Notes under the pieces: generated by a model
Databases searched by the model: none
Told to the model about the DNA's origin: nothing
What the model saw: the letters and a program-made list of their open reading frames with translations, nothing else
Position numbers and translations under genes: made by a program
Assembly (NCBI GenBank): GCA_048264125.1
Contig: JBLXDM010000005.1
Location: 186,001-250,000 of the forward strand
Length of the DNA stretch: 64,000 nt
Origin: M1-B18 sp048264125
Lineage (GTDB): Bacteria; Bacillota; Clostridia; Peptostreptococcales; Natronincolaceae
Reading direction: 5' to 3'
Shown: one piece after another, positions 8,596-16,808 of the stretch
Numbering within the stretch: position 1 is the first letter of the stretch
Layout: every line of letters begins with the position of its first letter

Positions 8596-9066
8596 TCAAA
8601 ACTCATTATTTTCCAGTCGTCTATCAATTTCCTTAGTAAGCTGAAGAAATTCATCATATTTTTTTCTTATGCCATAAGTTATTATTCGTCTTCCAAAGTC
8701 AACAAATCCTAAGCGGCGAGATAAAAATCCCCCTATTCTTATCTCCAAATTAATTAGAGCAATTGAATTTATTATAATGAGCTCTCCCTTGCAGCTTCCC
8801 TTCAGGTCATTTATAAAGCAATAGATAAGCTGTGATCCTTCCTTTCTATGGGAGCCCATACCTATCACATACACCTCATTATTATACTTGTCCTGTCCCA
8901 TATACAAAGGTATACCTATATTAGCGTTATCCGTCTGGTCAAAATAAGGTGTGGATAATATGTCCGCCTTCTGGGGGATTTTATCCTGCGGTAAATAGCC
9001 TAAATGGAGTCCTGCTGCAACTATTGAGGTGTGGGCCCCTCCATAGCAGCTATATATTATTTTCAT
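8596..9066 (-). CDS. DUF3189 family protein (intact conserved motif)
   Basis: The protein belongs to the DUF3189 family, which is found in spore-forming Firmicutes and has no known activity. It opens MKIIYSCYGGAHTSIVAAGLHLG, with a conserved Cys and His near the N-terminus that look like active-site or metal residues (inference). A longer frame exists upstream, but the start at 9066 is preferred. It has a GGAGGC site 8 nt upstream and overlaps the end of the previous gene by only 17 nt. It sits in a chain with a second DUF3189 gene, the cap protein and YIEGIA. Confidence 0.8.
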   Translation of the reverse strand: MKIIYSCYGGAHTSIVAAGLHLGYLPQDKIPQKADILSTPYFDQTDNANIGIPLYMGQDKYNNEVYVIGMGSHRKEGSQLIYCFINDLKGSCKGELIIINSIALINLEIRIGGFLSRRLGFVDFGRRIITYGIRKKYDEFLQLTKEIDRRLENNEF

Positions 9067-9400
9067 ATACAATTGCCTCCAGCCGATTTTCAACATATAG
9101 CCTTGTTCTCTCTTTAGAGTATCTATAGGCAGCACGATCCAGAACGCTTAAATCAACGATTTTAATGTCAGTATCATATATAGCCCCAATACCCCTTAGA
9201 AGATTTACAAATATTTTTTTGTTTCTTCCATAATTGGCAACGTAAATCTCCTCATTACAGGAGCCAAGGCCATAGCGCATAAATTGCATCTCAGCTATAC
9301 AGGTATTTTTATTCCAGGGTATATTTTTTATACCTAAATGAAGATATGCAGCCAGGTGAGCTGCATAAAAATTATATCTATAAATATAATATACCTTCAT
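9050..9400 (-). CDS. DUF3189-like paralogue lacking the Cys-Gly-Gly-His motif
   Basis: The N-terminus (MKVYYIYRYNFYAAHLAAYL) aligns by eye with that of the next gene (MKIIYSCYGGAHTSIVAAGL). The CYGGAH residues are replaced by RYNFYA. Length is 116 aa, shorter than its neighbour. It looks like a duplicated and diverged copy, perhaps a structural partner of the intact copy (inference). It lies 9 nt after the start of the cap gene region and overlaps the intact DUF3189 gene by 17 nt, so the two are translated together. Confidence 0.7.
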   Translation of the reverse strand: MKVYYIYRYNFYAAHLAAYLHLGIKNIPWNKNTCIAEMQFMRYGLGSCNEEIYVANYGRNKKIFVNLLRGIGAIYDTDIKIVDLSVLDRAAYRYSKERTRLYVENRLEAIVYENNI

Positions 9401-9409
9401 AGTCTCCCC

Positions 9410-9604
9410 CTAATGCCTCACGATAATATAGGTGCCCCCCAGTAAATCATGAACCATTCCTCGGGTGCATTTGGCTATCAGCAGTGCGGTTCTTTCTCCC
9501 TCCTCACGGTTTTCCGCATAGAAAACGGGAGAATTCGGAGCTCCAGGCATGCTTCTATTGGTGGTTACGATTGCAATGATACTATCTGTAATACCATAAT
9601 CCAT
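9410..9604 (-). CDS. Capping complex subunit for YIEGIA
   Basis: This 64-residue protein (MDYGITDSIIAIVTTNRSM...) matches the small family named as the capping complex subunit for YIEGIA. Its gene typically lies directly downstream of YIEGIA, as it does here. There is no signal peptide or membrane segment, and the sequence is mixed alpha/beta. The cellular role is not established to my knowledge. The genomic pairing is the main evidence. Confidence 0.8.
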   Translation of the reverse strand: MDYGITDSIIAIVTTNRSMPGAPNSPVFYAENREEGERTALLIAKCTRGMVHDLLGGTYIIVRH

Positions 9605-9655
9605 CTATATACCTCCTAAATTCTCGAAAGCAATTATTTTCAAAGCAGCCATCCA

Positions 9656-10570
9656 CTAGTAGTGCTTTTTTCCAACAGTAGAATCCAAGGGCTTTCTCTT
9701 GGAGGATTCCAATACGGGAGTTTTTTTCACTGCCTCTATAAGACAGTCTATATCCGGCTCCATTGTCACTATTATCATCACGATATTACCATTTTGGGGA
9801 TTTCGCCTTGCAATTGGGGTAAAATCTGGCTCGTCGACATCCTTCCTTATACCCAGCTGTGTTGCGGCATTGTGTAAAATCGCCTGTCTTTGTCCTATGT
9901 TACTTAATATAGCGATTCCATTTGCATCATTAGGTATTATCTCCACTGCCATTCCCTGCTTTTTAATAACCTCTCTAGCAGTGGTTAAGCCAATATTCAT
10001 TATAATTAAGTCATTAATCTTTAGTAAAGGTCCCTCAAAGTCTATTTCAGCTGCCTTAACCTCTGCGATCTCTCTAAGCTCATGGGATCGCAGCAATCTT
10101 TTTAGACCAAGGAATATAATGATTCCCGAAAACATTCCTACTAGTATTGAAATTGCCATTGAAGCCTTAAAATATATCCCCAGCTGAAGCCCCAATCCTG
10201 TTGCCAGAGCCGTTAGAGTGGCTATATAGTTTCTTGCCTCAAAGGCCTTGGCTATATCCTCTATATAGGCTGTGCCTCTTGGAACTAGCTCCGTTGGCTC
10301 TATGTTGTCAAGGCTTTGCCTCTCCATATTACGGACATCTCTGAACTGCTGGGCAGCTATAGCAAGAAAGGTAATAGCAACATATTCCTTTGCCACCAAG
10401 GCCGGGATTGCTACTGCACCAAGACCTGCAGCAATCATCCCCAGTGTAAAATGCGAAAGGTATGACTGGGGATAGGTGGGATATTGCCTATAATCCACCT
10501 TCATAAGCAATACCCTTGCTGCCGTACCCATTATTATAGCTGTGATAATCAAGATCATATATTTATCCAA
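9656..10570 (-). CDS. YIEGIA family membrane protein
   Basis: This 304-residue protein has membrane helices at about 5-22, 43-60, 62-80 and 120-160, and a soluble C-terminal domain. The family is named for a YIEGIA motif. Here the motif reads YIEDIA (RGTAYIEDIAKAF), a Gly-to-Asp change. The family occurs in spore formers next to spoIIP, and the gene directly follows spoIIP, so a sporulation role at the engulfing or spore membrane is plausible but not shown. Confidence 0.85.
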   Translation of the reverse strand: MDKYMILIITAIIMGTAARVLLMKVDYRQYPTYPQSYLSHFTLGMIAAGLGAVAIPALVAKEYVAITFLAIAAQQFRDVRNMERQSLDNIEPTELVPRGTAYIEDIAKAFEARNYIATLTALATGLGLQLGIYFKASMAISILVGMFSGIIIFLGLKRLLRSHELREIAEVKAAEIDFEGPLLKINDLIIMNIGLTTAREVIKKQGMAVEIIPNDANGIAILSNIGQRQAILHNAATQLGIRKDVDEPDFTPIARRNPQNGNIVMIIVTMEPDIDCLIEAVKKTPVLESSKRKPLDSTVGKKHY

Positions 10571-10585
10571 AGGGCATCCACCTTA

Positions 10586-11734
10586 TTACTTTTTCCTTCT
10601 GGTTCTTCCCAGAAAGTTATTAAATTCTTGTTTAAAATTTGAAGCCTTTGATTTCCATTCCTTACCACCGCTGCTTAGGAAAAGAAAGGCCAGACCACCA
10701 CCGCCAATAACAGCCAATATCCCTGCAATTCCAGCACCAGATCCCTTATTGCTCTTTTCCTGAGGTGCTACCTTTTCGGTTTCTCCATCGGTTTCATCCT
10801 TAAAGGTTCCCCCATACAGAGATGTGGTAATTACCTCTGAGATAAAGCCTGCTGATTTTTCTGCCCTCTGTCTGGAATGCTCATAGGTTCCCATCTCCAA
10901 AAGCATTGCTCTCGGAGTCAAATCCTGGTTGTAGTCACCCTTAGCATAGAAGATATCCTTAATTAAACCGGGATACATTTTATCTGCTACAGCCTTTATC
11001 TTCCACGCGGTTTCCTCATTTGCTTTAAAGTTTTGATTTCTTCTTCCCACCACAAGCCTTACCTTAGAGGCCGGCTCACCATTGATATCTGCTAGATAGG
11101 TTTCTGCAGGAGTAGCATCACGATGAACATCTATGAGGGCCTGAGGCTGCTCTGCCCTTAAAAGCTGCAGCGCTGTTCGTCTGGAGCGTTTGTAGGCTCC
11201 TGCATCATGAGGATCATGGGAGGTATTATCAAAGACAGCACCAACACCATTTTGCTCAAAGCCCGCTTTAATTTTCTCCGCCACCTTGAAAATTCCGCCA
11301 TTACCTTCAATGCTTTCTGTTCCATCGGTTGGTACATAGGATTCTGAGCTGTGGGTTGAATAAATTCCCACCTTCCTGTCCTCCTCCTCTGCCAGCAGTG
11401 CTGCAATTCCTTCACCGCTCCTCATGGCTACAATTAATTCATTGAAGGCTACCTCGTCTATTTCTGGAAGCTCTATATCCTTAACAAATTCAGCATATGC
11501 CAAACTACTGGATTTATTTACACTCACTACATTATATAGCTTATTATCCCCACTCAAGTACTGATCTCCCTTGGTTACCTCTCTTGCGGTTTCAAAGAGG
11601 AGCTTGCTGCTCCCAGAGTCATATACCTTATAATAGCCGCCATACTCACCATACCAATCGTCTGCATAAGAAACCGGAGCTGCAATAATCAGTAGCAGCA
11701 AGCATACCAGGAATACACGTCTTTTAGCCTTCAT
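10586..11734 (-). CDS. spoIIP: Stage II sporulation protein P (cell wall amidase of engulfment)
   Basis: SpoIIP is a membrane-anchored N-acetylmuramoyl-L-alanine amidase and endopeptidase that works with SpoIID during engulfment. A signal/anchor segment (KRRVFLVCLLLLIIAAPVSYA) is followed by the catalytic domain with IYSTHSSESYVP (zinc His), IDVHRDATP and LLEMGTYEHSRQ (catalytic Glu). A C-terminal membrane helix and a basic tail end the protein. The start at 11734 is chosen because GGAG lies 9 nt upstream. A longer TTG-started frame overlaps the previous gene by 62 nt and is less likely. Confidence 0.93.
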   Translation of the reverse strand: MKAKRRVFLVCLLLLIIAAPVSYADDWYGEYGGYYKVYDSGSSKLLFETAREVTKGDQYLSGDNKLYNVVSVNKSSSLAYAEFVKDIELPEIDEVAFNELIVAMRSGEGIAALLAEEEDRKVGIYSTHSSESYVPTDGTESIEGNGGIFKVAEKIKAGFEQNGVGAVFDNTSHDPHDAGAYKRSRRTALQLLRAEQPQALIDVHRDATPAETYLADINGEPASKVRLVVGRRNQNFKANEETAWKIKAVADKMYPGLIKDIFYAKGDYNQDLTPRAMLLEMGTYEHSRQRAEKSAGFISEVITTSLYGGTFKDETDGETEKVAPQEKSNKGSGAGIAGILAVIGGGGLAFLFLSSGGKEWKSKASNFKQEFNNFLGRTRRKK

Positions 11735-12440
11735 TCTTGTCATCTCCATTTCCGTCATTTTTTTTGTCCTTTTCCTCCTGACCAAGACTGCTTACGAAAT
11801 GGCCCTTGTCAAAATGCATATTTTTCTTATTTGTTCCTCCCTGAAGGTGCTCTCTTGCCTCACCTATAATCTCTGCCAATAGCACCCCAAGAATACCGGC
11901 AATTATTGTAGTATCCAGCCCTCCTGCTCCTCCAAATCGGGTAGGAGAGGGTATGTTATTAATGCTATTGATTACTAGCTGTATGACGTCACTGATGACA
12001 ACACCAACAACACCTGCAATAAAGGCTGCTCTTCTGGAGCGACCCAGTATATATGCCGTCAGACCCCCTATGATTGCATATACATAATTGGGATCCAATG
12101 GCATTCTTTCAGGGTCTGCAGGCAGAACATATCTTTGAGCGACATATATCAGCCCACCTGCCACCACTGCAGCAATCACTGCCCGCAGCTTTTCCTTGCC
12201 TGTTTCAGCCTTGATAAAGAGGTATATTGCAAGCCCCATTGGTATGACAAAGCCTCCTATATTAATAGAAACCATCTCGGTTAACGAGATATCAGGTATA
12301 AAGATTGTTGCCAAAACAATAGCAATTATAATAACAATTGCTGCCTTATCATTTAATCTCAATCTATCTAATACTCTTTCTGCTAAGCCCATAAATACTA
12401 AAACAGCTACGCCAATTAATAAAATCATTCCTATAGACAT
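11724..12440 (-). CDS. DUF1614 family membrane protein
   Basis: The protein has about 238 residues and seven or so hydrophobic helices, with GGLTAYILGRSRRAAFIAGVVGV and a GGAGGLDTTIIAGILG segment typical of DUF1614, a family without known activity. The C-terminus is hydrophilic (KDKKNDGNGDDKNEG). The stop codon overlaps the start of spoIIP by 11 nt, so the two are translationally coupled. A sigma-F-like promoter lies just upstream. A role with SpoIIP in sporulation is inferred from this context only. Confidence 0.8.
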   Translation of the reverse strand: MSIGMILLIGVAVLVFMGLAERVLDRLRLNDKAAIVIIIAIVLATIFIPDISLTEMVSINIGGFVIPMGLAIYLFIKAETGKEKLRAVIAAVVAGGLIYVAQRYVLPADPERMPLDPNYVYAIIGGLTAYILGRSRRAAFIAGVVGVVISDVIQLVINSINNIPSPTRFGGAGGLDTTIIAGILGVLLAEIIGEAREHLQGGTNKKNMHFDKGHFVSSLGQEEKDKKNDGNGDDKNEG

Positions 12441-12474
12441 TTATATTCCTCCTTAATAATTACCTTAATTGTTT

Positions 12475-12505
12475 TTATATTTCCCTTTATAAAATTAAAG
12501 TATAC
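12475..12505 (-). promoter_or_regulatory. Sigma-F/G-like promoter in front of DUF1614-spoIIP
   Basis: On the minus strand GTATA (12501-12505) is separated by exactly 16 nt from GGAAATATAA (12475-12484). The known Bacillus sigma-F consensus is GYWTA-N16-GGNRANANTW, and only one position of the -10 element differs. It lies 35 nt upstream of the ATG, which has an AAGGAGG site. Confidence 0.55.
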
Positions 12506-12520
12506 TGCTTATAAAGCCAT

Positions 12521-12573
12521 AAAAAAGCAAGGAATATATTGCTCCTGCTGCAATATTTTCCTTGCTTTTTTTT
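12521..12573 (-). terminator. Terminator after phoR (long hairpin)
   Basis: The inverted repeat AAAAAAGCAAGGAA...TTCCTTGCTTTTTT has further pairing inside and T-runs on both strands. It lies 9 nt after the phoR stop codon and separates it from the DUF1614-spoIIP unit. Confidence 0.8.
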
Positions 12574-12581
12574 GTATTTTT

Positions 12582-14348
12582 TTATTCGTTGTTTTTAGGC
12601 AAAATAACGGTAAACTCCGTACCCTTCCCAATCTCACTGCTAACCTTTATTCTGCCCTTCAGCGAAAGGACGATATGCTTTACGATGGCAAGGCCCAGGC
12701 CTGTTCCTCCAACCTTTCTGGACCTGGCCTTATCTACTCGATAAAACCTTTCAAAAAGCCTTGGTATGTCCTTCTTAGGAATTCCTATACCGGTATCCCT
12801 TATTACAATGATGATATTATTGTATTTTTCATAAGCGCTTATTGATACCCTGCCTTTATTGGGGGTATACTTTATTGCATTATCCAGCAAATTAATCAGC
12901 ATCTGCTTAAACCAATCGGAATTTCCTCTTAGGCTTGGTAGGCTTGCTTCAATTTCAGCCACCAGCTCTATCTCTTTATTAGCCGCAATCGGTGTAATTA
13001 TTTCTGTGACCTCCCGTATGGCTTCACTGGTTAAAATCTCCTGCTGAAAATCCCTTGCAAGGGAGTTTTCGATTTCAGACAATGAAAGTATGTCCTCTAT
13101 TAAGCGGGTTAGTCTCTCGGTTTCTATATCTATTATGTCCAGGAATCTCTTAGCTGTGGCCTCATCCTCAATCGCTCCTGACTTTAGGGTTTCCACAAAG
13201 CCACTGATGGAGGTAAGGGGTGTCTTAAGCTCATGAGATACATTGGCAACAAAATCCGAACGCATCTTTTCAAGCTTTCTAATTTCCGTCACGTCCTCCA
13301 TTAAAGCCACAATGCCTATTATTCTCGTAGGATCATTTTCCAGCTTGATGGGATTTGTATAAATTTTTAGTATCTTTTTACCGTGGTCATTTATAGCGAT
13401 TTCTATTTGGTTTTCAATCGGATTTTCAAAGATTCCCTGAATTTGATCATCCAGTACATTATTTCTTATGACCTCTATAATATGCTTACCTATTGCCTCC
13501 TCACCCTTTACCCTAAAGAGCGCCTCGGCAGCAGGGTTTAAAAGTATGATTCGATGCTTGTTATCAACTGCTATAATCGGGTTTATGATACTGGTCAATA
13601 CCGCCATAAATTTTGTATTATTGTCGGAAAGCTTGTCGATATTAACCTTCAGCTGATTTGCCATATGATTGAAGTTCTCAGCCAGCTCGCCTATTTCATC
13701 ATCATCAATGATATTAACTCTTCTACTGAGGTGGCCTGAGGCTATTTTTTGAGTTATTTCCGTCATTTCCTTTATAGGCCTTATCATTTTTGAAATGAAT
13801 CTGGAGGCTAAAGCAAGGGAGGCAATTAAGCCAACTGCAATGGATATTCCGATATAATAATACAGTCTGCGGTTTGTCGCCTTTATTTCCAATAGATTTA
13901 CCGCCAGTCTGATAACCGTGATCTCCTGATTATCAAACTCGACGGGATATGCCACATAAAACATTTCCTCATTGACGGTTTTACTAAAGCGTGTTGCCTT
14001 ACCTATTTCACCTTTATAGGCGCTTTGTATCTCGGGACGATTGTAGTGGTTTTCGATGTCCTCAGCATATCTAAGGGTATCTGCCAGAACTTTGCCGGAG
14101 GCATCTACAAAGGTTATCCGCGCCTGTATTCTATCGCCATACTCCGAAGCAAAGCTTCGAAGCTCCTCTTCCTTCAGCTGATTCTCATTATCCTCTATAA
14201 AGCTTTCTATTAATCGTATATTAGATATTAGCTTAGTCTCCAGCTCATTCATATATACCGTCCGAATAAGTCCCAGGTACAGGATGCCGGAGGTTAGTAT
14301 TCCCAGTAAAAGTATGATTGAAAAGGCAGTAAATAATTTTCTCTGCAT
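12582..14348 (-). CDS. phoR: PhoR-type sensor histidine kinase
   Basis: This is a membrane histidine kinase that would phosphorylate the response regulator encoded just upstream. Membrane helices at about 5-27 and 163-183 enclose an external sensor domain of about 135 residues. HAMP (185-237), PAS (245-350), HisKA with the phospho-acceptor His372 (NVSHELKTPLTS), and HATPase with DNAIKYTPNKG and GTGLGLAIV follow. The layout fits PhoR, but WalK-like kinases look alike and phosphate sensing is not proven. It starts 10 nt after phoB. No pst genes are nearby. Confidence 0.85.
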   Translation of the reverse strand: MQRKLFTAFSIILLLGILTSGILYLGLIRTVYMNELETKLISNIRLIESFIEDNENQLKEEELRSFASEYGDRIQARITFVDASGKVLADTLRYAEDIENHYNRPEIQSAYKGEIGKATRFSKTVNEEMFYVAYPVEFDNQEITVIRLAVNLLEIKATNRRLYYYIGISIAVGLIASLALASRFISKMIRPIKEMTEITQKIASGHLSRRVNIIDDDEIGELAENFNHMANQLKVNIDKLSDNNTKFMAVLTSIINPIIAVDNKHRIILLNPAAEALFRVKGEEAIGKHIIEVIRNNVLDDQIQGIFENPIENQIEIAINDHGKKILKIYTNPIKLENDPTRIIGIVALMEDVTEIRKLEKMRSDFVANVSHELKTPLTSISGFVETLKSGAIEDEATAKRFLDIIDIETERLTRLIEDILSLSEIENSLARDFQQEILTSEAIREVTEIITPIAANKEIELVAEIEASLPSLRGNSDWFKQMLINLLDNAIKYTPNKGRVSISAYEKYNNIIIVIRDTGIGIPKKDIPRLFERFYRVDKARSRKVGGTGLGLAIVKHIVLSLKGRIKVSSEIGKGTEFTVILPKNNE

Positions 14349-14358
14349 GCTGCACCAC

Positions 14359-15048
14359 CTACTTCATCTTGTAGCCAACGCCTCTGATGGTCTCTATATA
14401 CTCACCCGACTCGTCGTCTCCAATTTTTTTTCTAAGGTGTCGAATGTGAACGTCTACGGTTCTGGTCTCGCCAAAATAATCATAGCCCCATACCTCATCC
14501 AGCAGCAGATTCCTGGTCAAAACCTTTCCTCTATTTTCAATCAATATCTTTAACAGCTCGAATTCCTTCAGTGTTAAGTCCACTATTTCTCTATTGATGG
14601 TTACCTCATGCTTCTCTGTATCCATAACGATATCCTTTATCCTAAGGGTTTTGGACTTAACGATCTGCTTATCCTCACTTCTCCTTAGCACAGCCTTAAT
14701 TCTAGCTATCAGCTCCCTTACGCTGAAGGGCTTGGTCAAGTAATCGTCTGCCCCCAGCTCAAGCCCTAAAATCCTATCGGTTTCTTCGCTTTTTGCCGTC
14801 AATATTATAATAGGCAGCTTCTCAAGTCCATCTATTCTCCTTATATTTTTGCATACATCCAGCCCATCCATTCCCGGTAGCATTAAATCCAACACCACAA
14901 GATCTACAGGGTTTTCCTGCAATACTCCTATGGCTGCCTCACCGTTATCCAAGGTCATGACCTCAAAGCCATTTTTTTCGAGATTGAATTTTATTAGCTC
15001 TAATATATGCTCTTCATCGTCAACAATCAGTATTCTCTTTTGACTCAT
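14359..15048 (-). CDS. phoB: PhoB/PhoP-type response regulator
   Basis: An N-terminal receiver domain has the acidic pocket (VDDEEH), phospho-acceptor Asp in VVLDLMLPGMDG and Lys in LTKPFSVREL. A C-terminal OmpR-type winged helix carries GYDYFGETRTVDVHIRHLRKKIG. The start at 15048 has AGGAGG 7 nt upstream. The longer open frame to 15150 overlaps pgeF and is rejected. Length is 229 aa, normal for the family. It is paired with the kinase downstream and starts 11 nt after pgeF. Confidence 0.9.
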   Translation of the reverse strand: MSQKRILIVDDEEHILELIKFNLEKNGFEVMTLDNGEAAIGVLQENPVDLVVLDLMLPGMDGLDVCKNIRRIDGLEKLPIIILTAKSEETDRILGLELGADDYLTKPFSVRELIARIKAVLRRSEDKQIVKSKTLRIKDIVMDTEKHEVTINREIVDLTLKEFELLKILIENRGKVLTRNLLLDEVWGYDYFGETRTVDVHIRHLRKKIGDDESGEYIETIRGVGYKMK

Positions 15049-15059
15049 GAATGCTCCTC

Positions 15060-15872
15060 CTAGCTCAATTGTATTATTGAAGCCATTCTGCCGGTATTTG
15101 GGCCCTCCATACGATGGGAAAAAAACATATCGGTTAAACAGCCTGTGCACAAACGACTTACTACTATATTTCTCTCTTTTATACCAATTTCCTTTAACGC
15201 TAAACTATTGGCGGTCCACAGGTCCAGCATAAACCTGCCGTTATCCTTTGGAAATACAAAGCTTGAGGTGTCTGTAAAATTTGTGTTAAATTTAGAAATC
15301 ACCGTTTCATCCACCTCATAGCAGCAATGGCCTATTGAAGGTCCTATAACAACGATTATATCCTTAGCCTCTGAACCAAATGCTTCTATCATTTTTTTTA
15401 CTGTCTTTTTCCCGATCTTCAGGACAGTTCCTTTCCAGCCTGCATGGGCCAAGGCAACAACCCTTTTCACTGGATCTACTATATATAATGGAACACAGTC
15501 GGCATAGTAGGAGATCAGGGGCACTCCCGCTTCATTGGTGATTAGGGCATCTATTTCGCTGTAGTCCCTTTCTCTTATGAAGCCCTTGCCCTTGTCCTCC
15601 GCTGATACGATTCTGATATTGTCGGCATGAACCTGGTCAGTTATTACCAAAGCCTCAAAGCTTACGCCTGCAGCCTCACAAAGCTTTCTAGTGTTCGCAA
15701 TTACTGCTGCTTCATCATCCTTGGTTCTTACCCCCAGATTAAGGCTGTCATAGGGCCTGCTGCTAAAGCCTCCCAGTCGAGTGCTAAAGCCATGCTTTAA
15801 TATCCCCAGCTCCTCCAAACGGTCAAAGGTTAATAGCTTCATTCCTTTATATTCCTTTATTTTGTATGCCAT
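15060..15872 (-). CDS. pgeF: Purine nucleoside phosphorylase / peptidoglycan editing factor PgeF (YlmD, laccase domain)
   Basis: This multicopper-oxidase-like fold protein binds Zn. Members act as purine nucleoside phosphorylases, and PgeF of E. coli helps keep L-Ser out of the peptidoglycan stem. Metal ligands are seen in VALAHAGWKGT (His), DCVPLYI (Cys) and GHCCYEVDE (His), with the SHRMEG end motif modified to FFSHRMEG. The start at 15872 has AGGAGGAGG upstream. A longer frame to 15929 runs into a repeat. In Bacillus ylmD follows sigG and ylmC, similar to this location. Confidence 0.88.
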   Translation of the reverse strand: MAYKIKEYKGMKLLTFDRLEELGILKHGFSTRLGGFSSRPYDSLNLGVRTKDDEAAVIANTRKLCEAAGVSFEALVITDQVHADNIRIVSAEDKGKGFIRERDYSEIDALITNEAGVPLISYYADCVPLYIVDPVKRVVALAHAGWKGTVLKIGKKTVKKMIEAFGSEAKDIIVVIGPSIGHCCYEVDETVISKFNTNFTDTSSFVFPKDNGRFMLDLWTANSLALKEIGIKERNIVVSRLCTGCLTDMFFSHRMEGPNTGRMASIIQLS

Positions 15873-16038
15873 CCTATACCTCCTCCTAGAACAAAGTGCT
15901 TCGCCACGTTTGTTTTCCAGAGAACCCATGCGTTCTCTAGGACGCTTCGCTGTATTCTCCTTATTTTAATAAGGGGGAAACCCCCTTAAGAACCCCCATG
16001 CCTACGAAATTAAAGAGCATAATTTCCTAGACATCAAC
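15873..16038. repeat. Palindromic leader / interspersed repeat upstream of pgeF
   Basis: Between the nrdR terminator and pgeF lie three back-to-back hairpins: TGTCTAGGAAATT...AATTTCGTAGGCA (about 16000-16033), AAGGGGG-TTT-CCCCCTT (15971-15987) and AGAGAAC...GTTCTCT (about 15930-15949). The segment 15984-16038 is about 85 percent identical to 38769-38821 in front of lgt. So at least this part is a repeated element. Confidence 0.6.
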
Positions 16039-16039
16039 A

Positions 16040-16066
16040 AAAGAGCAAATATCTCATTTGCTCTTT
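16040..16066 (-). terminator. Terminator of nrdR
   Basis: A perfect 11-bp stem AAAGAGCAAAT/ATTTGCTCTTT with a 5-nt loop lies just after the stop codon. On the minus strand it ends TTTTGTTG. Confidence 0.7.
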
Positions 16067-16071
16067 ATACA

Positions 16072-16533
16072 TTATATATTCTTTTCATGTAATAGTTTTT
16101 TTAATTCCTCCATAAAGGTATTGATATCCTTAAATTCTCTATATACAGAAGCAAATCTAACATAGGCCACCTCATCCAGCTTCTTGATATGGTCCATTAC
16201 AAGCCTGCCTATTAGCTCTGTGGTTATTTCCTTCTCCATAGAATTATATAGCTGCTTCTCTATTTCATCTACGATATGCTCAATCTTACTCAAGGAGACT
16301 GGTCTTTTTTCGCAGGCCCGGATGATACCATTAAGCACCTTGTTCCGGTTAAAGGCCTCCCTATCTCCACCTTTTTTTACAACAATCAAGGGTATTTCCT
16401 CTACCTTCTCATAGGTTGTAAACCTTTTACCACAGGATATACATTCTCTTCTTCGTCTTATTGCATTACCTTCATCTGTAGGCCTTGAATCTACTACCTT
16501 AGAATCAAAATGAAAACAGAAGGGACAATTCAT
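16072..16533 (-). CDS. nrdR: Transcriptional repressor NrdR
   Basis: NrdR is a Zn- and ATP/dATP-binding repressor of ribonucleotide reductase genes. The N-terminal zinc ribbon MNCPFC...CISCGKRF holds two Cys pairs, followed by the ATP-cone domain (VVKKGGDREAFNRNKVLNGIIRACEKRPV). Length is 153 aa, usual. The start at 16533 has GGAGGAG 7 nt upstream. A longer frame to 16578 is less likely. No nrd genes are in the window, so its targets lie elsewhere. Confidence 0.95.
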   Translation of the reverse strand: MNCPFCFHFDSKVVDSRPTDEGNAIRRRRECISCGKRFTTYEKVEEIPLIVVKKGGDREAFNRNKVLNGIIRACEKRPVSLSKIEHIVDEIEKQLYNSMEKEITTELIGRLVMDHIKKLDEVAYVRFASVYREFKDINTFMEELKKLLHEKNI

Positions 16534-16588
16534 GAAATCTCCTCCAATAAACCTTATTGTCATAGTGCCTTGTGTCATTTAAAAGATA

Positions 16589-16730
16589 GTCTTAGGCCTG
16601 AGGAAAATTTTCATATAGCGAGGCGGAGGAGGAAGTAATATCGGGTAATATTGCGACTGACGACAACGAAGCTATATGGAAATTTAACCAGGGATAACCT
16701 ATAATTTTAGGTGACCCAAGGTGCTGGTAC
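16589..16730. repeat. Palindromic intergenic element upstream of nrdR
   Basis: TTTCATATAGC and GCTATATGGAAA form the base of a hairpin of about 75 nt. Its arms carry GAGGCGGAGGAGGAAGT on one side and ACTGACGACAACGAAG on the other, with purine-purine mismatches in the middle. A second hairpin (GGGTCACCTA...TAGGTTATCCC, 16689-16717) follows. There is no open reading frame. It looks like an interspersed repeat or structured RNA. Confidence 0.5.
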
Positions 16731-16781
16731 ATATATTATAATATACAATATTTTCTATGTCTATTGAAATTTCAATATGAG

Positions 16782-16808
16782 TAAAGAGACCCAGCCTGAT
16801 TCTGGTCT
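16782..16808 (-). terminator. Possible terminator of ylmC/ymxH
   Basis: On the minus strand AGACCAG...CTGGGTCT is followed by CTTTACT, overlapping the stop codon. The T-tract is short, so this is a weak call. Confidence 0.4.

Noticed and set aside
8596..9135. Longer 179-aa version of the DUF3189 protein
   Set aside because: The extra residues are the out-of-frame end of the neighbouring gene. The start at 9066 has its own ribosome site and the family's normal N-terminus.
15048..15150. N-terminal extension of the PhoB-like regulator
   Set aside because: It overlaps the end of pgeF by about 90 nt. The ATG at 15048 has a strong AGGAGG site and gives the usual receiver-domain start.
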